Shown: in pieces, positions 21,139 through 33,773 of the stretch | Layout: each line of letters opens with the position of its first letter | How positions within the stretch are numbered: the first letter of the stretch is position 1 | Assembly: GCF_001632365.1 (NCBI RefSeq) | Contig: NW_024468592.1 | Coordinates: 51,210-115,209 of the forward strand | Direction: 5' to 3' | DNA length: 64,000 bases | Origin: Laetiporus sulphureus 93-53 | Taxonomy: Eukaryota > Basidiomycota > Agaricomycetes > Polyporales > Laetiporaceae | The notes under the pieces: generated by a model | Told to the model about the DNA's origin: nothing | Database searches by the model: none | What the model saw: the letters and a program-made list of their open reading frames with translations, nothing else | Program-made: the position numbers and the translations under genes

Positions 21139-24100
21139 TCAATCGGTCTTGTTCCTTGACTGCTCCGTCGTGGAGTCCGTGTCTGTCATCAGTATCTCCC
21201 CGACTGCACATGTACCCGCTGCCCACACTAGGAGCAAGGAGCTGATGCAGAAGAAGCTGATGGACTGTCCGATCTCGAGCCATGATCCTAACGTCGTGCA
21301 ACCAGATTAGTTAAGTGCCTCCAACAGATGGCTGAGCACTCACCGGTATCCGTGACGTTGAAAAAGAATGTCATTGTCATAACTAAATATGACATATTTG
21401 AGGCTTCAGGAATACTATCGCGAGACCGCCAAGCTCACCGTCAGTCAATGTCAGGGCAACGAGGAAGAGACTGAATGGTGGTAGATGTAGTCGCACATTG
21501 AGCAGATGCAGACATGTGGCGAGTATAATGTACGGAGAGACAACTTTGAACATCTTGTATGAGCACAGCTCGTCAGCAAAGCTTCAAAGTAGCCGGTAAA
21601 AGATCTACCAAAAGGACAGCCATGAGGAAGGGGTTGAACACGGGGACCAGTCGGTATACAGGCTCTAGGTAAAACGACCTTCATGCCTGTGAGCCTGCAA
21701 TCATTCGCGAGGGAGGTTAGAGTCTAGACTCACGAGATTGACGCAACGCTATCGCAGCCAGTCAGATCTCCTGTGTTATCAAAAAGACTATATTTTTCGC
21801 TCACTTTCCAGTACCGAAGAACGCCACTTGAACGAAGAACAGGAAGAACACTGCGATCCTCAGATCATCTGGACGTGGCTTATACGCCTGAAGGTCCTTC
21901 GAGGAGCTTTCATGCTCGACTTGCCGCACGGCAGCCTCAATTTCTATCCACAACAGAAGCGTGGCCGAGAATGCACAGTAAAACAGGCCCTCAACGCTAA
22001 TGGACAATAGCACGAAACAGACAGAGAAAGCCATGAAGAAAATCAGGATCTTGTTTTTCGGGTTCATGTTGTGCGCTCGGATGAAGAACGGCAGTACCGA
22101 AGCGGTTACTGTACAAATTGATCAAACGATATGAATGAATTATAGCTACGAATACTCACGGAAGAGGACCCATCCCAGGACCTGGTTAATTCGGGGCAGT
22201 CCTGCCCTTGCGCGCAGGCTTGACGCAGAGCTGTAAGTTACCAGCATGCTAACGACCAGAAGTAGACACTATGAGGATAGTTGAGCGATGGACAAAAAAA
22301 TGTCAACCCCGCTTTATTTACCTGAACAGCAATGATTGCTCGGAACGCACGCTGCTTTTGATTTCTCTCTCGGAAAAGCAGTGCCCCTGCGATGCCTCCA
22401 ACAAGCATGCACAACCCTCCTATGATACTACGTTTCACCGACGATCAGAGACAGCTTCAGTATAGACGCAAAATACGTACATCGTGAACAAGTTCTCCTC
22501 TTTGTCTACGCTCAAGAGAGGAAACACAGCGGTACTGAGGCAGGTAAGAGCCCAGGGGAGTAGCAACACGGCGTGTCGAGAACGGAGTTCGCTTGACCAG
22601 AAAGCCAATGGCCAGATGATCCCTATCACAACAAAACCTGCACTCCATATTTGACGGTGAGTGTAGCCTATCTTGAGAGCGTTTATGCAGGGTCACCACT
22701 ACTCAAAGATGGATATGAACATACCACCATGCTTTCCAAGGCCCCCACAATCAAGCATACTTGTGCTAGAATGTTTCGTGCCGTCGAGATGTGCATGCTA
22801 CCACCCTTTATGTATTCCAGCAGCGGCGTCCACGCCCGAGATATTGTCTGGTGCCAGAAATACGTCGGGAAACAGATGTAGAGATAGAATGTCCAGGGAG
22901 AGCGTTGGAGAGTGAATAAGCTCCAGAATCCTGCCAAGACGACCGCAGCAATTACATCCAGAGCACTGCTTTGATCTTCTGCATGTCCACTTTCGGGATT
23001 ATTTTGGGGCAAGTAGATCGAAACGGCACCAAACGCGATCCAGCCCAGGTATGCTACTGTCACAATGGCTCGTATGAGCGTGCGATCATAGCTGGCGGGC
23101 TATTCAGTGAACGCCTACAGCTACATGCAAATATTTCTTACGTTTCGAGGTACCGCAGACCATCCAATGTCGAACGAATCAGCTGGGCAGATAGTGCCCG
23201 AGCTTCGGTGTAAGCTCCCATATTGATTTTTCTTTGCACCTCTGTGACAAATTCCGATCCTGGATTATGGCCGTTGGTGGTGGCAAAGTACGGGAATGGC
23301 TTGTAGAACAGAGTATGCGTTTTCTTGATCTCTAGTGCATTCTATATAAGCAGTTGCACAGTGTACAGTTACAGTGATACCTACCATGTTTCATACGGTA
23401 ATGCTCGAGAATAACCTGAAACGAGTGAGTGTTCTGGTGTTGCCCCATGGGGCCGCGCACACCTTCGCATTGACCAAGGACGCCTGCGCCTGCGTCTTCT
23501 CTCCATCGAACGAGAGTAGGTAGCCCGGACGACTCGAATCAACGTCAGGTAGCACGCCAACTGAGTTCACGGGCCAGTTTACGCCGAGAAGTGCAGACAT
23601 CAGAGCCGCTATGTCGGCCTGTTCAACATCGTGACGGAGCAAATGTGTCAGTTTCCAAGGTGCCGAGTATGCGTCATGTGAAGGGGGAGTACTGTCTGGC
23701 AGAGGGCCTCTGATGCCCTTACCCCACGCTACGAGTGGCGTCCGAGTGTTGTCGGGGTCTGACGACAGAAGGACTAGTCGGCTCTACTGTGTCAACAAAA
23801 GATCACATCACGCACCACCATCTCCGTGGTTGCCGATCTTTGACATGCCGTGGTCGGCGGTGAAAATGAAGGCTGTCTCCTGATCTTTGTAGAACTCCGT
23901 GAAGAGCTGCTCTGTCTGACGCACAATCTCGTCGACAACCTGGATGTTGGCCATGTATTCCTAGCACCAAGTCAGATGCTCACTCGCGCTACTGAGGCCT
24001 GATGACAGGACAAACCCTCGAATGTGGTCGATAAGAGTGTCCTGTTGTGTCTAGACCTAGGAGATGAAGAAAAAATATAGTCTGGTTCTCCCGCAGGGTG

Positions 24101-24994
24101 CCATCTAGCCTGGAATCAGTAGTAGCGTTGTGGAACAGAGCTCGTAGATGCGCAAGCACCCAAACATCCAGCGCGGTCGCATCTAGCACATCAACGGCTT
24201 AGCAAGGCAGACCACGCCGGTACCAGAAAAGCGAACCTTTGGTGAAATCCTCCTCGTCCTCGTGATAGCACCACATATCCACTTTCCCTGGTGTCGCACC
24301 ACGGGCGAACATCGGCAGGATGTCTGGAGACCCGAATGAGAATGTATGGGCAGATTGGTTGAACACGGAGTCAAAGTCCACCTAGCCGATCCTTAGTATA
24401 TGCACATCAAAGATCTGAAGTGACCGGCTACAGGATTGGTTTTCCAGCCCTACAACAAGTGATCAATGCGTTGTCTTGACAAAATGCAAATACGACCTAC
24501 TCTCGTGACCGCGGACACGTCCTCGTACATGCCACCTGTATGGGTTCGTTACATGATATCGTCTATGAGGAGAGGCATACAGCCCCCATACCGATGAGAG
24601 CTACATGACCCGGTCGACTTTCCGTAGGTACATGCGTATGGGATAGCCCGAACGCGCCCCGTGTCTCAATAATGGAACGCAAGTATGGTGCAATCACCTC
24701 CGGAGCATCGGGTATTGACGCGAATGCATTCAATTCCAGCAGAAGATCCGCCCGCAGACCATCAGCTGCATCCAAGCATATGCTAGTCAGTTCTGTCATT
24801 CAGTCTGCCGCATCCAAGGTCTTACCGACAATGAGTACGAGGCGTTTTGCCTCTGCAACCTCCAGCTTATGAGGCTGCATGCCGTGTACTACAGGACTCG
24901 TGAAGTAACAATCAAAGACCGTGCCGATGTAAACCAGATGGAAGACCAAGCCAATTAACAGAAGCCGGAATATAGACTGATTGCGCTTCTGCAT
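21139..24994 (-). CDS. MCD4: GPI ethanolamine phosphate transferase 1 (Mcd4/PIG-N)
   Basis: Adds ethanolamine phosphate to the first mannose of GPI precursors in the endoplasmic reticulum membrane. Start at 24994: [23 protein letters not shown] forms the N-terminal membrane anchor. Next come the catalytic alkaline-phosphatase-type blocks: [42 protein letters not shown] and [23 protein letters not shown]. After these, [16 protein letters not shown] and many membrane helices follow. The C-terminus [20 protein letters not shown] ends at TGA 21139-21141. First exons: 24994-24826, 24765-24592, from 24535, and an 18-nt exon 24449-24432 encoding GWKTNP. I did not resolve every intron in the C-terminal half (22.7-21.3 kb). 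The 3' end faces the carrier gene across about 220 bp. Confidence 0.9.
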
Positions 24995-25344
24995 AGGGAG
25001 ACACGATAGGACATAGGGCTTGAAACGAAAGTCGATGAAGCTGTGCGGTCCAACGTATGTCTACCACTCAGCACTGAGTTCCTCGACACGTCGCGCGCGT
25101 TTTCAATCACGTGTATCGTGTCGTGGATTGTGGCCATCGACATGTGCGCGGGAATGCATGCACACCATTAATGCACGACAGATATCAGGCTGAGACCAGG
25201 AAGTGATAAAATATGAGGTACATATTAAGTATATACAAAGCGGAAGCGGAATCATAACGGTCATAACATATCACATAGTACTTACTGTCCAACCCAAACT
25301 TGCGCCACCGACAACGAGCAAGCGTTGAGCTCCTTCAGCAGTGC
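24995..25344. other. Intergenic, Mcd4 promoter and UBE2S 3' flank
   Basis: No gene supported. Confidence 0.45.
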
Positions 25345-26750
25345 TCACAAACGCTTCAATGCCTTCTTCCGCTTCTCGATCCCCGCAATACCTCCCGTCG
25401 CCGCTCGTTTGACAGCTTTCGCAGCTGCGTTTGCGTCCACCTTCACAGTCGAAGCAACGTTCGAGTCTGCCATGCTCAACGGAGAGGGCGACGTCTGCCT
25501 CTCCTTGCCCGTACTCTTTTCGTTCAGTAACTGACTTGCCGATGGTGAAGTGGGAATCGTGTTGCTACTGGATGATTGCAATGGAAGGGATGGTGCAGGT
25601 TGCGCAGATTTCTGCGGCGCCGCGGAACTCGGAGCGGTGGGGAAAGGAGTTATTGGCGTGATCAAGGAGGAAGCAGCCGGCACTGCTTTTGCAGAAGCTA
25701 TTTTCGACGTGGATGGAGTAGAAGAAGAGGCCGGCTTATCGAACTGTGTTGGGCGGGTTCTCGCATGTACACTGGTGATCAGCTTGGCCCGGGAGCAGTA
25801 GTCATCGTAGTTCTCAAGAAGCAGCTTTCCTGCCTCCTCGTCAAGGGCAGACTCGGGATTCGGGTAGATAAGCAGGCATTTCACTGTTACGAGGATGTGG
25901 CCGATGCCGTATGTGGACTTCCAATCCTTCTTCAGCGTATTCACACAAATCTCCCCTGAAGATGAAACATTGGGGTGGAATATCTTCGTTAACATTCGAC
26001 CTATTGAAAAGGGGGAGAGGGTCAGTAAGTTGTCATCAAATGTAGGCTGTAACTTACATTTAGGTGGTGCCGCAGGGAACTCCTCTGTGAATGCAAACTT
26101 GATCTTGAAGTATCCGCCAGCATATGGCGTCCCCTCTGAAAGCAGTGAATGTCAGCCATGATACTATCAACAGAGAACATCAAACAGGATGAAGGGTTGA
26201 GGCAGGTGGGCTGGCTTCGAGGGTACCTCATCTCTACTCTAGAGACGGCAACGCTGCATAGAGTTATTCCTGCCATCCCCTTGCGGTAACAGAGTAGAGA
26301 TCATATCGCCTCTCACGTCGAAAACTATCATGATTGCCCTTGCAACATCAGTAGCACAGCCTATCTTAGCGCTTTTGTGCGCACGTCGCAAATTCAAAAC
26401 AGGCAGGTCACTGCCCGTTTTGCAACCGCTCTTGTTTGACCCGATCGTCGTCCATCGATGATACTGCGTGCTTGTCCCGAGCAAGCGCCCCTTTGGTTGT
26501 CCGCATTATGACATCCCGCCACATCTCCCCTCAAGTCACAGACGCGTCGAAAACACGTACCTGGTCCCTCAACGATACCGACCACGTCCAACATGTTATC
26601 CTCATTGGTGATGACGCGTATACAGTCCAGGGGGTTCGCTTGAAGCTCCGTGAGCTCGCGCATGAGGCGGCGCATAACAGCAGGAGTGACAGACTAAGAT
26701 ATAGAGCGCGTCAGGAAGCATCACATACGTTATGAAAGCGCACTTACCAT
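25345..26750 (-). CDS. UBE2S: Ubiquitin-conjugating enzyme E2, UBE2S type
   Basis: Predicted 289-residue E2 from exons 26750-26748 (only the ATG), 26693-26561, 26135-26058 and 26000-25345. The UBC fold covers about residues 5-150. [19 protein letters not shown] gives the HPN motif and the catalytic cysteine at about residue 90, and [23 protein letters not shown] is characteristic of UBE2S. In animals UBE2S extends Lys11-linked chains with the anaphase-promoting complex. Human UBE2S also has a C-terminal extension with a lysine-rich end; here the tail is longer, Ser/Pro/Ala-rich, and ends basic (KRKKALKRL). The protein probably acts in cell-cycle protein turnover, by inference from the family. 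The first intron sits directly after the start codon (ATG|GTAAGT). Confidence 0.88.
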
Positions 26751-27566
26751 CGTGAACACGAGAGGAAGCGAGAACGGCAGAAGGGGTGGATGATGTGTGT
26801 GTTGGTCAGAAACAAACCAAGGGTGGCCCCCGATTCATCTCCGCCCCTGTGTCACGGACTCCCGTCACACTCGTCACATGCGTTTTGCTTCCGTTCCGAT
26901 GCGTGTCCTTGTGGCGGCCGGCAAGTTCTTTATGTCCACCAAAGGACAACGATTTTCCGAAAAAAAGAGTCGAGGACATCCTCAACAACTGACGCGCTCA
27001 CCGTTGGCAATCATTCGATGGCCATAAAATGAATTATTCGTCCTTGTCTTCCAACGTCACAAGATTCTAGATTAATACACAACTAGCGTAGAGAATATAT
27101 CGTGATGTAACAATGCGTTTGTAGGCAGCATTGTCCCGCTGATGATACACAATACTACCGTAACTGCGTCGTGTGAGGTATCGCTGCGTATGTGGTAACA
27201 ATGGGGAGCGGAAGCCAGAGAAATGCGTCAATGCCAGCAATGGATGAACATGTAGTCACGCGTGCGCGTGATTGTCGATGATGGGAAGGGTGGAACCAAA
27301 ATAATCGATACAGAGATCCGAGCGCCGTTCTTCTGGACACGAAGCTCACAGTGGGTGTGGGGTTGCAGATAGATGCAGATGCAGAGTCCTGATGCAAAGC
27401 ATGAAGCAAATGCAGGTTGTGGAAATTGTAAGTGCAGAAGAGCTTGCACTGAAAATAAAATGCACAAATCATGGTTGGATGAGCAGAGTAAAAGGTGACA
27501 GCGTCTGCCGCCGACCGGGGGTGGACAACACGGGAGGACAGGCGACCCCACAGGTTCGGGCATGGG
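26751..27566. other. Intergenic, UBE2S promoter and OTU gene 3' flank
   Basis: No supportable gene. The open frames here are short and do not continue across plausible splice sites. Confidence 0.45.
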
Positions 27567-29368
27567 CTAGATCTTCAACTCCCTGAAGCCACGGACGTCC
27601 ACCCTCCCAGTGCCGTTGCGTTTCCACTCCGCATGAGACTCGTCAGTGTCGCCATTATCTATATCATGCTGCCGCGCAGGCTTGCTAGACGGCTTCTTGT
27701 ATCTACCGCCTGGTATAACGATCTTGCCTGCGCTGGCTCTCCGTCGTGCATGGGTACTTGCGACAAAAGCCGTGCGAGGTTTGGGAAGCCCAAGCGCCTT
27801 GCGCTGGCGCCGGGTGAGAGGTCTCTCTGGCGGGGCAGGTGGGGGTGTCGGCGCGCGAGAGGGTGCAGAGGACAAAGAGCTCTCCGAAGCAGTAGATGAC
27901 CCGGAGACGGAGAGGTCTGGAGTATCAAGATCAACATCCACGTCGTCGATCTGCATGTCAATGCTGCGGGACTCAGGAAGTCCGGAGATGTCACGATTCG
28001 AAGTCCGTGATGTCGGGCGCGAGCAACTTTTTGCACGCTTGGCTGCCCCTTGTGAGGACTCCGATTGAGCCTGAGATGATGCAGAGGACTCGTCGAATGT
28101 TCGTTTCGGCGAGCGGTACGACCGCGAGATCTCGAGCGAAAGATGGGCTGGAGCCGGCGACGCTCGGGAAGCAATGAGTGGAGAGGGCGAACGCGACATC
28201 GGCAACGGAATCTGTGACGGCGTCTTCGGCTCTTCTATCTCGGCCTTTGCAACGACAGCAGTATGGGTCTTTGCTGGTTGCCGTGGCGCAGATTTCGAAT
28301 CCGGCTTCGCCTTGACCTTAGACGGTGGCTTTTTTCTCGCTGGTGATACAGAAGGTACAGCACGGAGCGCATCCGGGACAGGTGTCTCAATAACATCCGG
28401 ATGTCCTGCGTGCGGTCCGCGGAGGTTACGAATAGAGGAGAAATGCTCATAGTCGTGGTATCTAAGATGATGATAGGTACTGTGCAGAAAAGCGAGTGAA
28501 AGATAGTTAACACGCACGCAACATAAATTGGTCCCGGAGGTTGTCCGTCTTCGGACGTTGGCGGGGGCAAGGGCGGGGCTTTCTCGCACTCAGCGCGCTT
28601 GCGATCACGAGCCACGCGCCGTTTCTCACGCCCACTGGGTGTGTTTATCGTTGATGTCGACGCCTCGGTGACAGATGTCGACGTCGAGTTGTTGGCCTCC
28701 GTATATAAAACATTGGAGTCACTGCCCGCCGCCCACTCAATCACGTAGACGAGTCCTGGCTGGATCACCTTCACATCCCGCCGCGTCATGTGCGCAAATG
28801 CGGACAGCTCGAGGTGCCCGCCGTACGTGGCTGCACGAAAAGTGCGAGACGATTTGCCGGTTAGCGCTGAGTGGGCAGCAGTCACCGGTGCATGCTACAC
28901 GAGCTACTCACCTGGCTGCCGCATGCATTCCAGATGCACATCGATCCCTCTCTCGTCATCCACAAACGGCCCGTACCGCTGCTTATGTGATGCTATCCAA
29001 GCGCAGATGTCCTGCCGGAGCTTGAGGTGGTACGACGGTGTGCCGTAGAGCTGATCAGAGAGGGCACGGAAGAGGCAATTGCCGTCACCGAGGGTTGGAG
29101 CGGCGTACAACCCCATAGCACGCAGCTGCTCATTGAGCAACTGGCTGCTCTCTGCAGGGTCAGACAACGCCTGCGCAACCTTTGCACGTTAATGATTTCC
29201 GGGAAAGTAAGGGAGAAAAAAAATCGCACCTTGCCCTGGCTCCTCGTTGTCCGAGAGCGCACTAAGGGCGATAAGTCAACAGCGAGTCGACCAAGTGCAA
29301 GGCGCAATCTTTGCGCATCACTCACATTGAGGGGGTGCCCTCGCGCTCTTCCTCTTCGAAGTACCCAT
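27567..29368 (-). CDS. OTU-domain deubiquitinase, OTUD3-like
   Basis: Predicted 519-residue cysteine protease that would remove ubiquitin. Exons 29368-29326, 29261-29230, 29170-28912, 28830-28518 and 28479-27567 sum to 520 codons with stop. The start at 29368 gives a basic leader MGTSKRKSARAPPQLRSRTT, as in many OTUD3 proteins. The OTU core follows: MGLYAAPTLGDGNCLFRALS with the catalytic Asp-Gly-Asn-Cys (Cys at about 57), then HLKLRQDICAWI, TYGGHLELSAFAHMTRRDVK, and the histidine region HDYEHFSSIRN. The C-terminal 300 residues are Ser/Pro/Arg-rich and likely disordered, ending in RRQRKALGLPKPRTAFVAST and GFRELKI. Exon 3 could instead begin nine bases earlier, adding VAQ. The partner substrates are unknown. 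Confidence 0.85.
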
Positions 29369-29917
29369 CTTCCTCGTCGTTGTATTCTGTCTGCTCGTTG
29401 TTGATGCTGTTGGCAGTTGGTTAGAAACATCGTTCATCCGTGCGGTTCTGGGTCCTACATCGGACCTCGAACACCGGAATCACCTTGTTAGGCTCGCTGC
29501 CGGCTTCAGCCTGCGCACGCTACGTACTGCATGGAAACATAGTTGCTGCAGCAAGAGCAAACTCATAACGTGGCGTTCGTGATTGTGTAGCGACTAGAAG
29601 AGGCCGTTTAAAGCTCTTGGGTGATAGGTTGGCCACCAGGACGGAGCTTTACAGATTTTGTGGCGGTTCGGTTCGGTTCAGCCCGGTTCGTCTGCTATGC
29701 TCTCGACTTTGTAGTGTCTCGTCGAGCTGTGCTCAACGCGCTATTCATACCTCCGTATGACGAGGCTTTCTGTGGTCTTGGCAGCAGCAGTGAGAACGAG
29801 CCCCTGCACATCGCTGCGGCGAGCTTACAGAGTTGGACAGTCACGACCGAACCCCTGCGCTGATCCTTGTTCGTTCTATCGTTTCCGAAGCTCTTGACGT
29901 CCAATCCGCTTACAGCC
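29369..29917. other. Divergent promoter region with GGTTC repeats
   Basis: Lies between the OTU gene (minus) and the 29.9 kb gene (plus). Around 29664-29690 GGTTCGGTTCGGTTC forms a short tandem repeat of the GGTTC unit. No gene supported. Confidence 0.45.
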
Positions 29918-30784
29918 ATGGTTGTCCTCGACGATATAGAAAACGATCCTCCGCCCTCGTATGTTGAGGCAGGCCCGGCGGGGTCCTTACCGCCATTCCC
30001 TGCCAGAGGCTCGCGTGTCACATTGATCACCCTGCCTTCTCACATGCTGTTACGAATCATCTACGAGTTGTTTCCTCAAGGCCAGCCTGAGGGCCAAAGG
30101 AGGATCCTGCAATGGCTTCATGTTTCTCTCAGGCGCGTCAATCATGCGCTGTATGTTGGTAAGTAGCGGTTCAAGGTACTGGTTGGACCTCAGGGCTGAT
30201 AGCGATATTCAGCTTGCATGCACGTCCTGCGTTCGACCTATCTGCCTGAATATAGCAAGCACGTCCGCGCACCTTACACATCAGATCCCTTTCCTTCGTC
30301 AGTCGCCGGTTCGGAACAGAGCGAACAGGCGATATCGCCTGTTCTATCCATGCAGCGGGAGACACGCGTCCTAGATCTCTTCATCGCACTCAAAGTGCGA
30401 GAGGACGTCTTAACGGACGAAAGTGAGCTGCATCTCGAACATGAAGACAGCTTCAAAGACCTCTTCGATCTTATGCAGCCACGCAGCAGGCTTGAGGACC
30501 TCGTGAGGATATACGGTGCCCGAGAAGGCGTCATCTCCACGCAGTCATCCGGCTCAAGCATGAGCAAAGGAAGATCCGACGTGCAGCCCATCCCATTTAC
30601 ATTTCTGTCAATCTCATTTTCGCCGAGGAAAGTGGGACTGGTGCTCACGATCAAGCGGTCGAGGAAAGCGATTGTAGAAGTCGTGAGAGCTCGTGAGGAC
30701 ACGCTCGACGTTGCTGCTAAACGCTTGGTGAGAGGATTGAAATCTTGGCTGCCCGCTCATCCAGGCTATATGAACTCAATCTAA
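29918..30784 (+). CDS. Uncharacterised protein with a PPxY-type motif
   Basis: Predicted 270-residue protein from exons 29918-30158 and 30213-30784 (813 nt with stop); I do not recognise the family. The start MVVLDDIENDPPPSYVEAGP is followed at once by PPPSY, a motif that can bind WW domains of Nedd4-type ubiquitin ligases. Next is an F-box-like helix (LPSHMLLRIIYELFPQG) and then RRVNHALYVACMHVLRSTYLPEYS, which looks conserved and globular. The C-terminal half has a basic strand-helix pattern (SISFSPRKVGLVLTIKRSRK) ending in LPAHPGYMNSI. The splice junction restores one clean frame, which supports a real gene. Role unknown. Confidence 0.7.
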
Positions 30785-31209
30785 TATCCATGCATGTATA
30801 CCTTTGATGGAAGGACGTATCCTGGAACTTATGTATCCCTGTAGTAGTAGCATACCTCGAAATCGCATTCCTAATAGACCGGTAAACGCTGATCTATTGG
30901 CCATTGTCGAGACGGCATCACGTGCAAACAATTTCCTGGTGGCTTGGCTTTGACTTATAGTTTTCGAGTACTGTTCTCTGCCCCTTCCGCTCTGAATCAG
31001 GACCTGTGGCCGAAATACCTTCTCGTTATCATCTCCTTACCCGAAACGTTCTTCGTGCGCCCCGAGAAGGTGCCCTGCTAGATCTTCTTAAAATTTATCC
31101 CTCACAAGTGACTTTGATCGAGGTACGAGGTACGCGTGCCGTCCATATTGTGCAAGATACTCTTTGTAAGAGCTTCTAACTACGTTAGCAGCACTGGTTG
31201 AACTTATCT
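30785..31209. other. Intergenic
   Basis: 3' flank of the PPxY-motif gene and promoter of the RRM gene; no gene seen. Confidence 0.45.
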
Positions 31210-33160
31210 ATGTTAACCACAATCCGTGCACGCACACGCGCCGCTATTGCGATCAAATCGCAGCTATATCTCCACACTGGCTCAGTCACTCAGCGACCAA
31301 GTCGACCCGTAACATTGTTACACTGCTACCAGAATACTACTGCGCTCCTCGCAACGCGTGCGTCTTTATCGTTCAACGGACGTTGTGCGCACAGCACGCG
31401 AGAAGTGCCAGACCAGGATGGCGAACCATCAAGCAAGAACGCTGACGCCGTCTCCTCTCAAGACCGAAGCACTGTACCCTCATCTGATGTGTCTAAAGCG
31501 TTCGAGGAGGACGATGATGCTTCGTTTGGGGTGATGGGCACAGACACATCTAGCTCGATGGAAGAACTTCCAGAATCACCTCGACTTTCTTCGGATCCAT
31601 CGCAAAAGCCGCCGACATCTACGCTGTTCGTCGGATTGCTTCCTCCATTTGTAAAAGAACAAGAGATTTCAAACCTATTTGAAGCATACGGCGATGTCAA
31701 AGTGCGAATGAGTGAGCAACGTTTCGTTGGCCGTTCGTGCTCACACCTTCGTCTCACATTCGCGAATATCAGGGACCACAAGCACTGGGCAAAATTACGG
31801 CTTTGCTCACGTTGACTTTCCTTCAAGACAGCATGCGACGATGGCGATGGCAGAGCACCAAGAAGCCCCGTTCTCTATCCGCGGCCGCTCGCTGAACTTT
31901 GAATTCTCCCGAGCTACTATCACGGATAAGCAGCCGGAGCCCAACCGAACAATATATGTCGCCAACGTGCCATTCAATTCGAATGAAGAGGATATCGGCA
32001 ATGTATTCGAATCGTTCGGCGAAATCGAACGTGTGCGCATGGGTGAGCGTGGATTTTCTTCATGTGGAAACGAGGAGAAGACTCGAATGATTATGTCTGC
32101 CGCAGAATATGACGATCAAGGATGGTCGAGAGGGGTTGCGCATATTGCCTTCCGGCATCCCGCAGATGCGCAGGCAGTCACGGAAAGACAGATGACAAAG
32201 GGTTTTGAACTTGAAGGACGACGACTCTTTGTTCAATATGCACGCAATTCAAGCGACGGTGTAAAGCGATTGAGAGTGAGTCGACCAGAGGACGACGATC
32301 GCGAAGGCCAGGGAATCAGGGAGCCCATGCTGCCGAGCGAGGTTCTTCGGGTCAGCAATCTGCCTGCGCGTCGAGGTGTAACAGAGCAGGATATACGTGA
32401 GCTGTTTGCACCATTCGATGCGAAAGTCAAAGCCGTCAGATTCGGTATGTCTCTCTGCACTGTCTCACAATCGTTATGTCGCCAACGCACATTCCGTTAA
32501 ACAGCTATATTCGCCGATCGGCCGCGTACATACGCCCACGTCGAGTTTGCGACAAAACTGCAGACGGAACGTATTATGAATGCCCACCAGCAAAGTCCAT
32601 TGAAACTATGGAACGTAGTGGACCTCATCTTGGATTATGCCACTCCCGTCGTGCATTCCCTTTATGATCCTTATCACAAGTTATACACACCTGCTGTCAC
32701 AGGAGATGCGATGGATGTCAAAGCTCTGTTTGGGCGGTTCGCTGATAATATCGTGGATGTGCAATTCCGTATGTGCATGTCTCGTTCACATTGACGGCGT
32801 TCGCATTGAAGCTTCCCTCCCTTCTCAGACCCAAAGCCATACGTTGACCCTTCCATAAGGTCTGCGTTCATTGAATTCGATACTATCGCCAACGCTACAG
32901 CGGCGAAAAACGAGTTTGATGGGAAGGAAATCAGACCCGGCCTCCGTTTTGCCTTGGAATATGCTCGCCCAAGGATGAGGATGTCCCGCAAGGGTCCCAG
33001 AACTGGGCCGCCAATAGGGTCGGAGAAACGTCTCGCGTTGGCTGAAGAGAAGGTAACCAAAGCCATGCAGAAGCGACGTAACTTGGAAACGACGCAGATG
33101 CGAGCCTTTGCGAAGCGTGCGATGAGCAAATCCAACCGGCCCGATCTGAAAGATTATTAG
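31210..33160 (+). CDS. Multi-RRM RNA-binding protein, probably mitochondrial
   Basis: Predicted 568-residue protein from exons 31210-31711, 31773-32042, 32106-32444, 32505-32768 and 32829-33160. The N-terminus (MLTTIRARTRAAIAIKSQLY) is rich in Arg and lacks acidic residues, as in mitochondrial import signals. RRM 1 begins near residue 137 (TLFVGLLPPF, then YGFAHVDF). RRM 2 begins near 226 (RTIYVANVPF, then GVAHIAF). RRM 3 begins near 336 (LRVSNLPARR, then YAHVEFAT). A fourth, diverged unit ends with SAFIEFDTIANATAAKNEFDG. A basic tail follows (KGPRTGPPIGSEKRLALAEE to NRPDLKDY). It probably binds mitochondrial transcripts; this follows from the domain mix only. All five junctions share the same phase. 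Confidence 0.85.
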
Positions 33161-33230
33161 GCGCGGCGTCGCGGAGCGAAATGAGAGTATCCGTTTGTCG
33201 GTATGTGAGAGCGTTGGTGTCGTCCGCGAG

Positions 33231-33773
33231 ATGCTCACGCGTGACAGCAATGATTCCGATGGTCGAATCCGTGTCATTGTTCGAAACGGCAGCAGATGCT
33301 AACTTATTGTAACCTAATCTAGTGCCACCTTGCAGCAAACATTTCATAAAGCTGACTGTCTGCGACCACGCGTACATCGGTGAGTGTGTAGGCATGCAGG
33401 TCGCATGTCCTCTTCAAGCGACGCCCCGTTCTCGCTTGTGGTATATCCTAGTGATAGTGATCACTGCTGATTATGTTGTAGTTTTTTTCCCCCGGATTAG
33501 ACGCCCAGTGCGCCCAGACTGTCCGGATCTGTGCCGAGTGTTATCGCCATTTCGGCATCGATCGCTATCCTTTTGCAAAGCGGATGGCTGAATCCATCAG
33601 TGGCCATCGTAAGCTTACGTTCACCAGCGTAGATAAACTTGCCGTACCCATCGTAGCCAGCGCATTATGCTTCAGACGAGGATGCCGCATTGTTGGTCTC
33701 CACTGCATGCATCACTTGGCGTCGTTCATTCCCGCCTTCGACGCGGGTCTTCCACTTCTTCCCCGGATCCTAG
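33231..33773 (+). CDS. Possible small Cys/His-rich protein (novel prediction)
   Basis: Four short open pieces join in one frame through GT-AG introns: 33231-33270, 33323-33379, 33501-33608 and 33676-33773, giving 100 residues. Intron 1 contains a good CTAAC branch site. The product includes PPCSKHFIKLTVCDHAYIDA and then CAQTVRICAECYRHFGID, with cysteines and histidines spaced as in a small metal-binding fold. I do not recognise it. The last exon is rich in Phe/Ser/Pro and the least certain. It sits 70 bp after the RRM gene and before the glycogen phosphorylase promoter. It could also be a decayed fragment. Confidence 0.4.
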
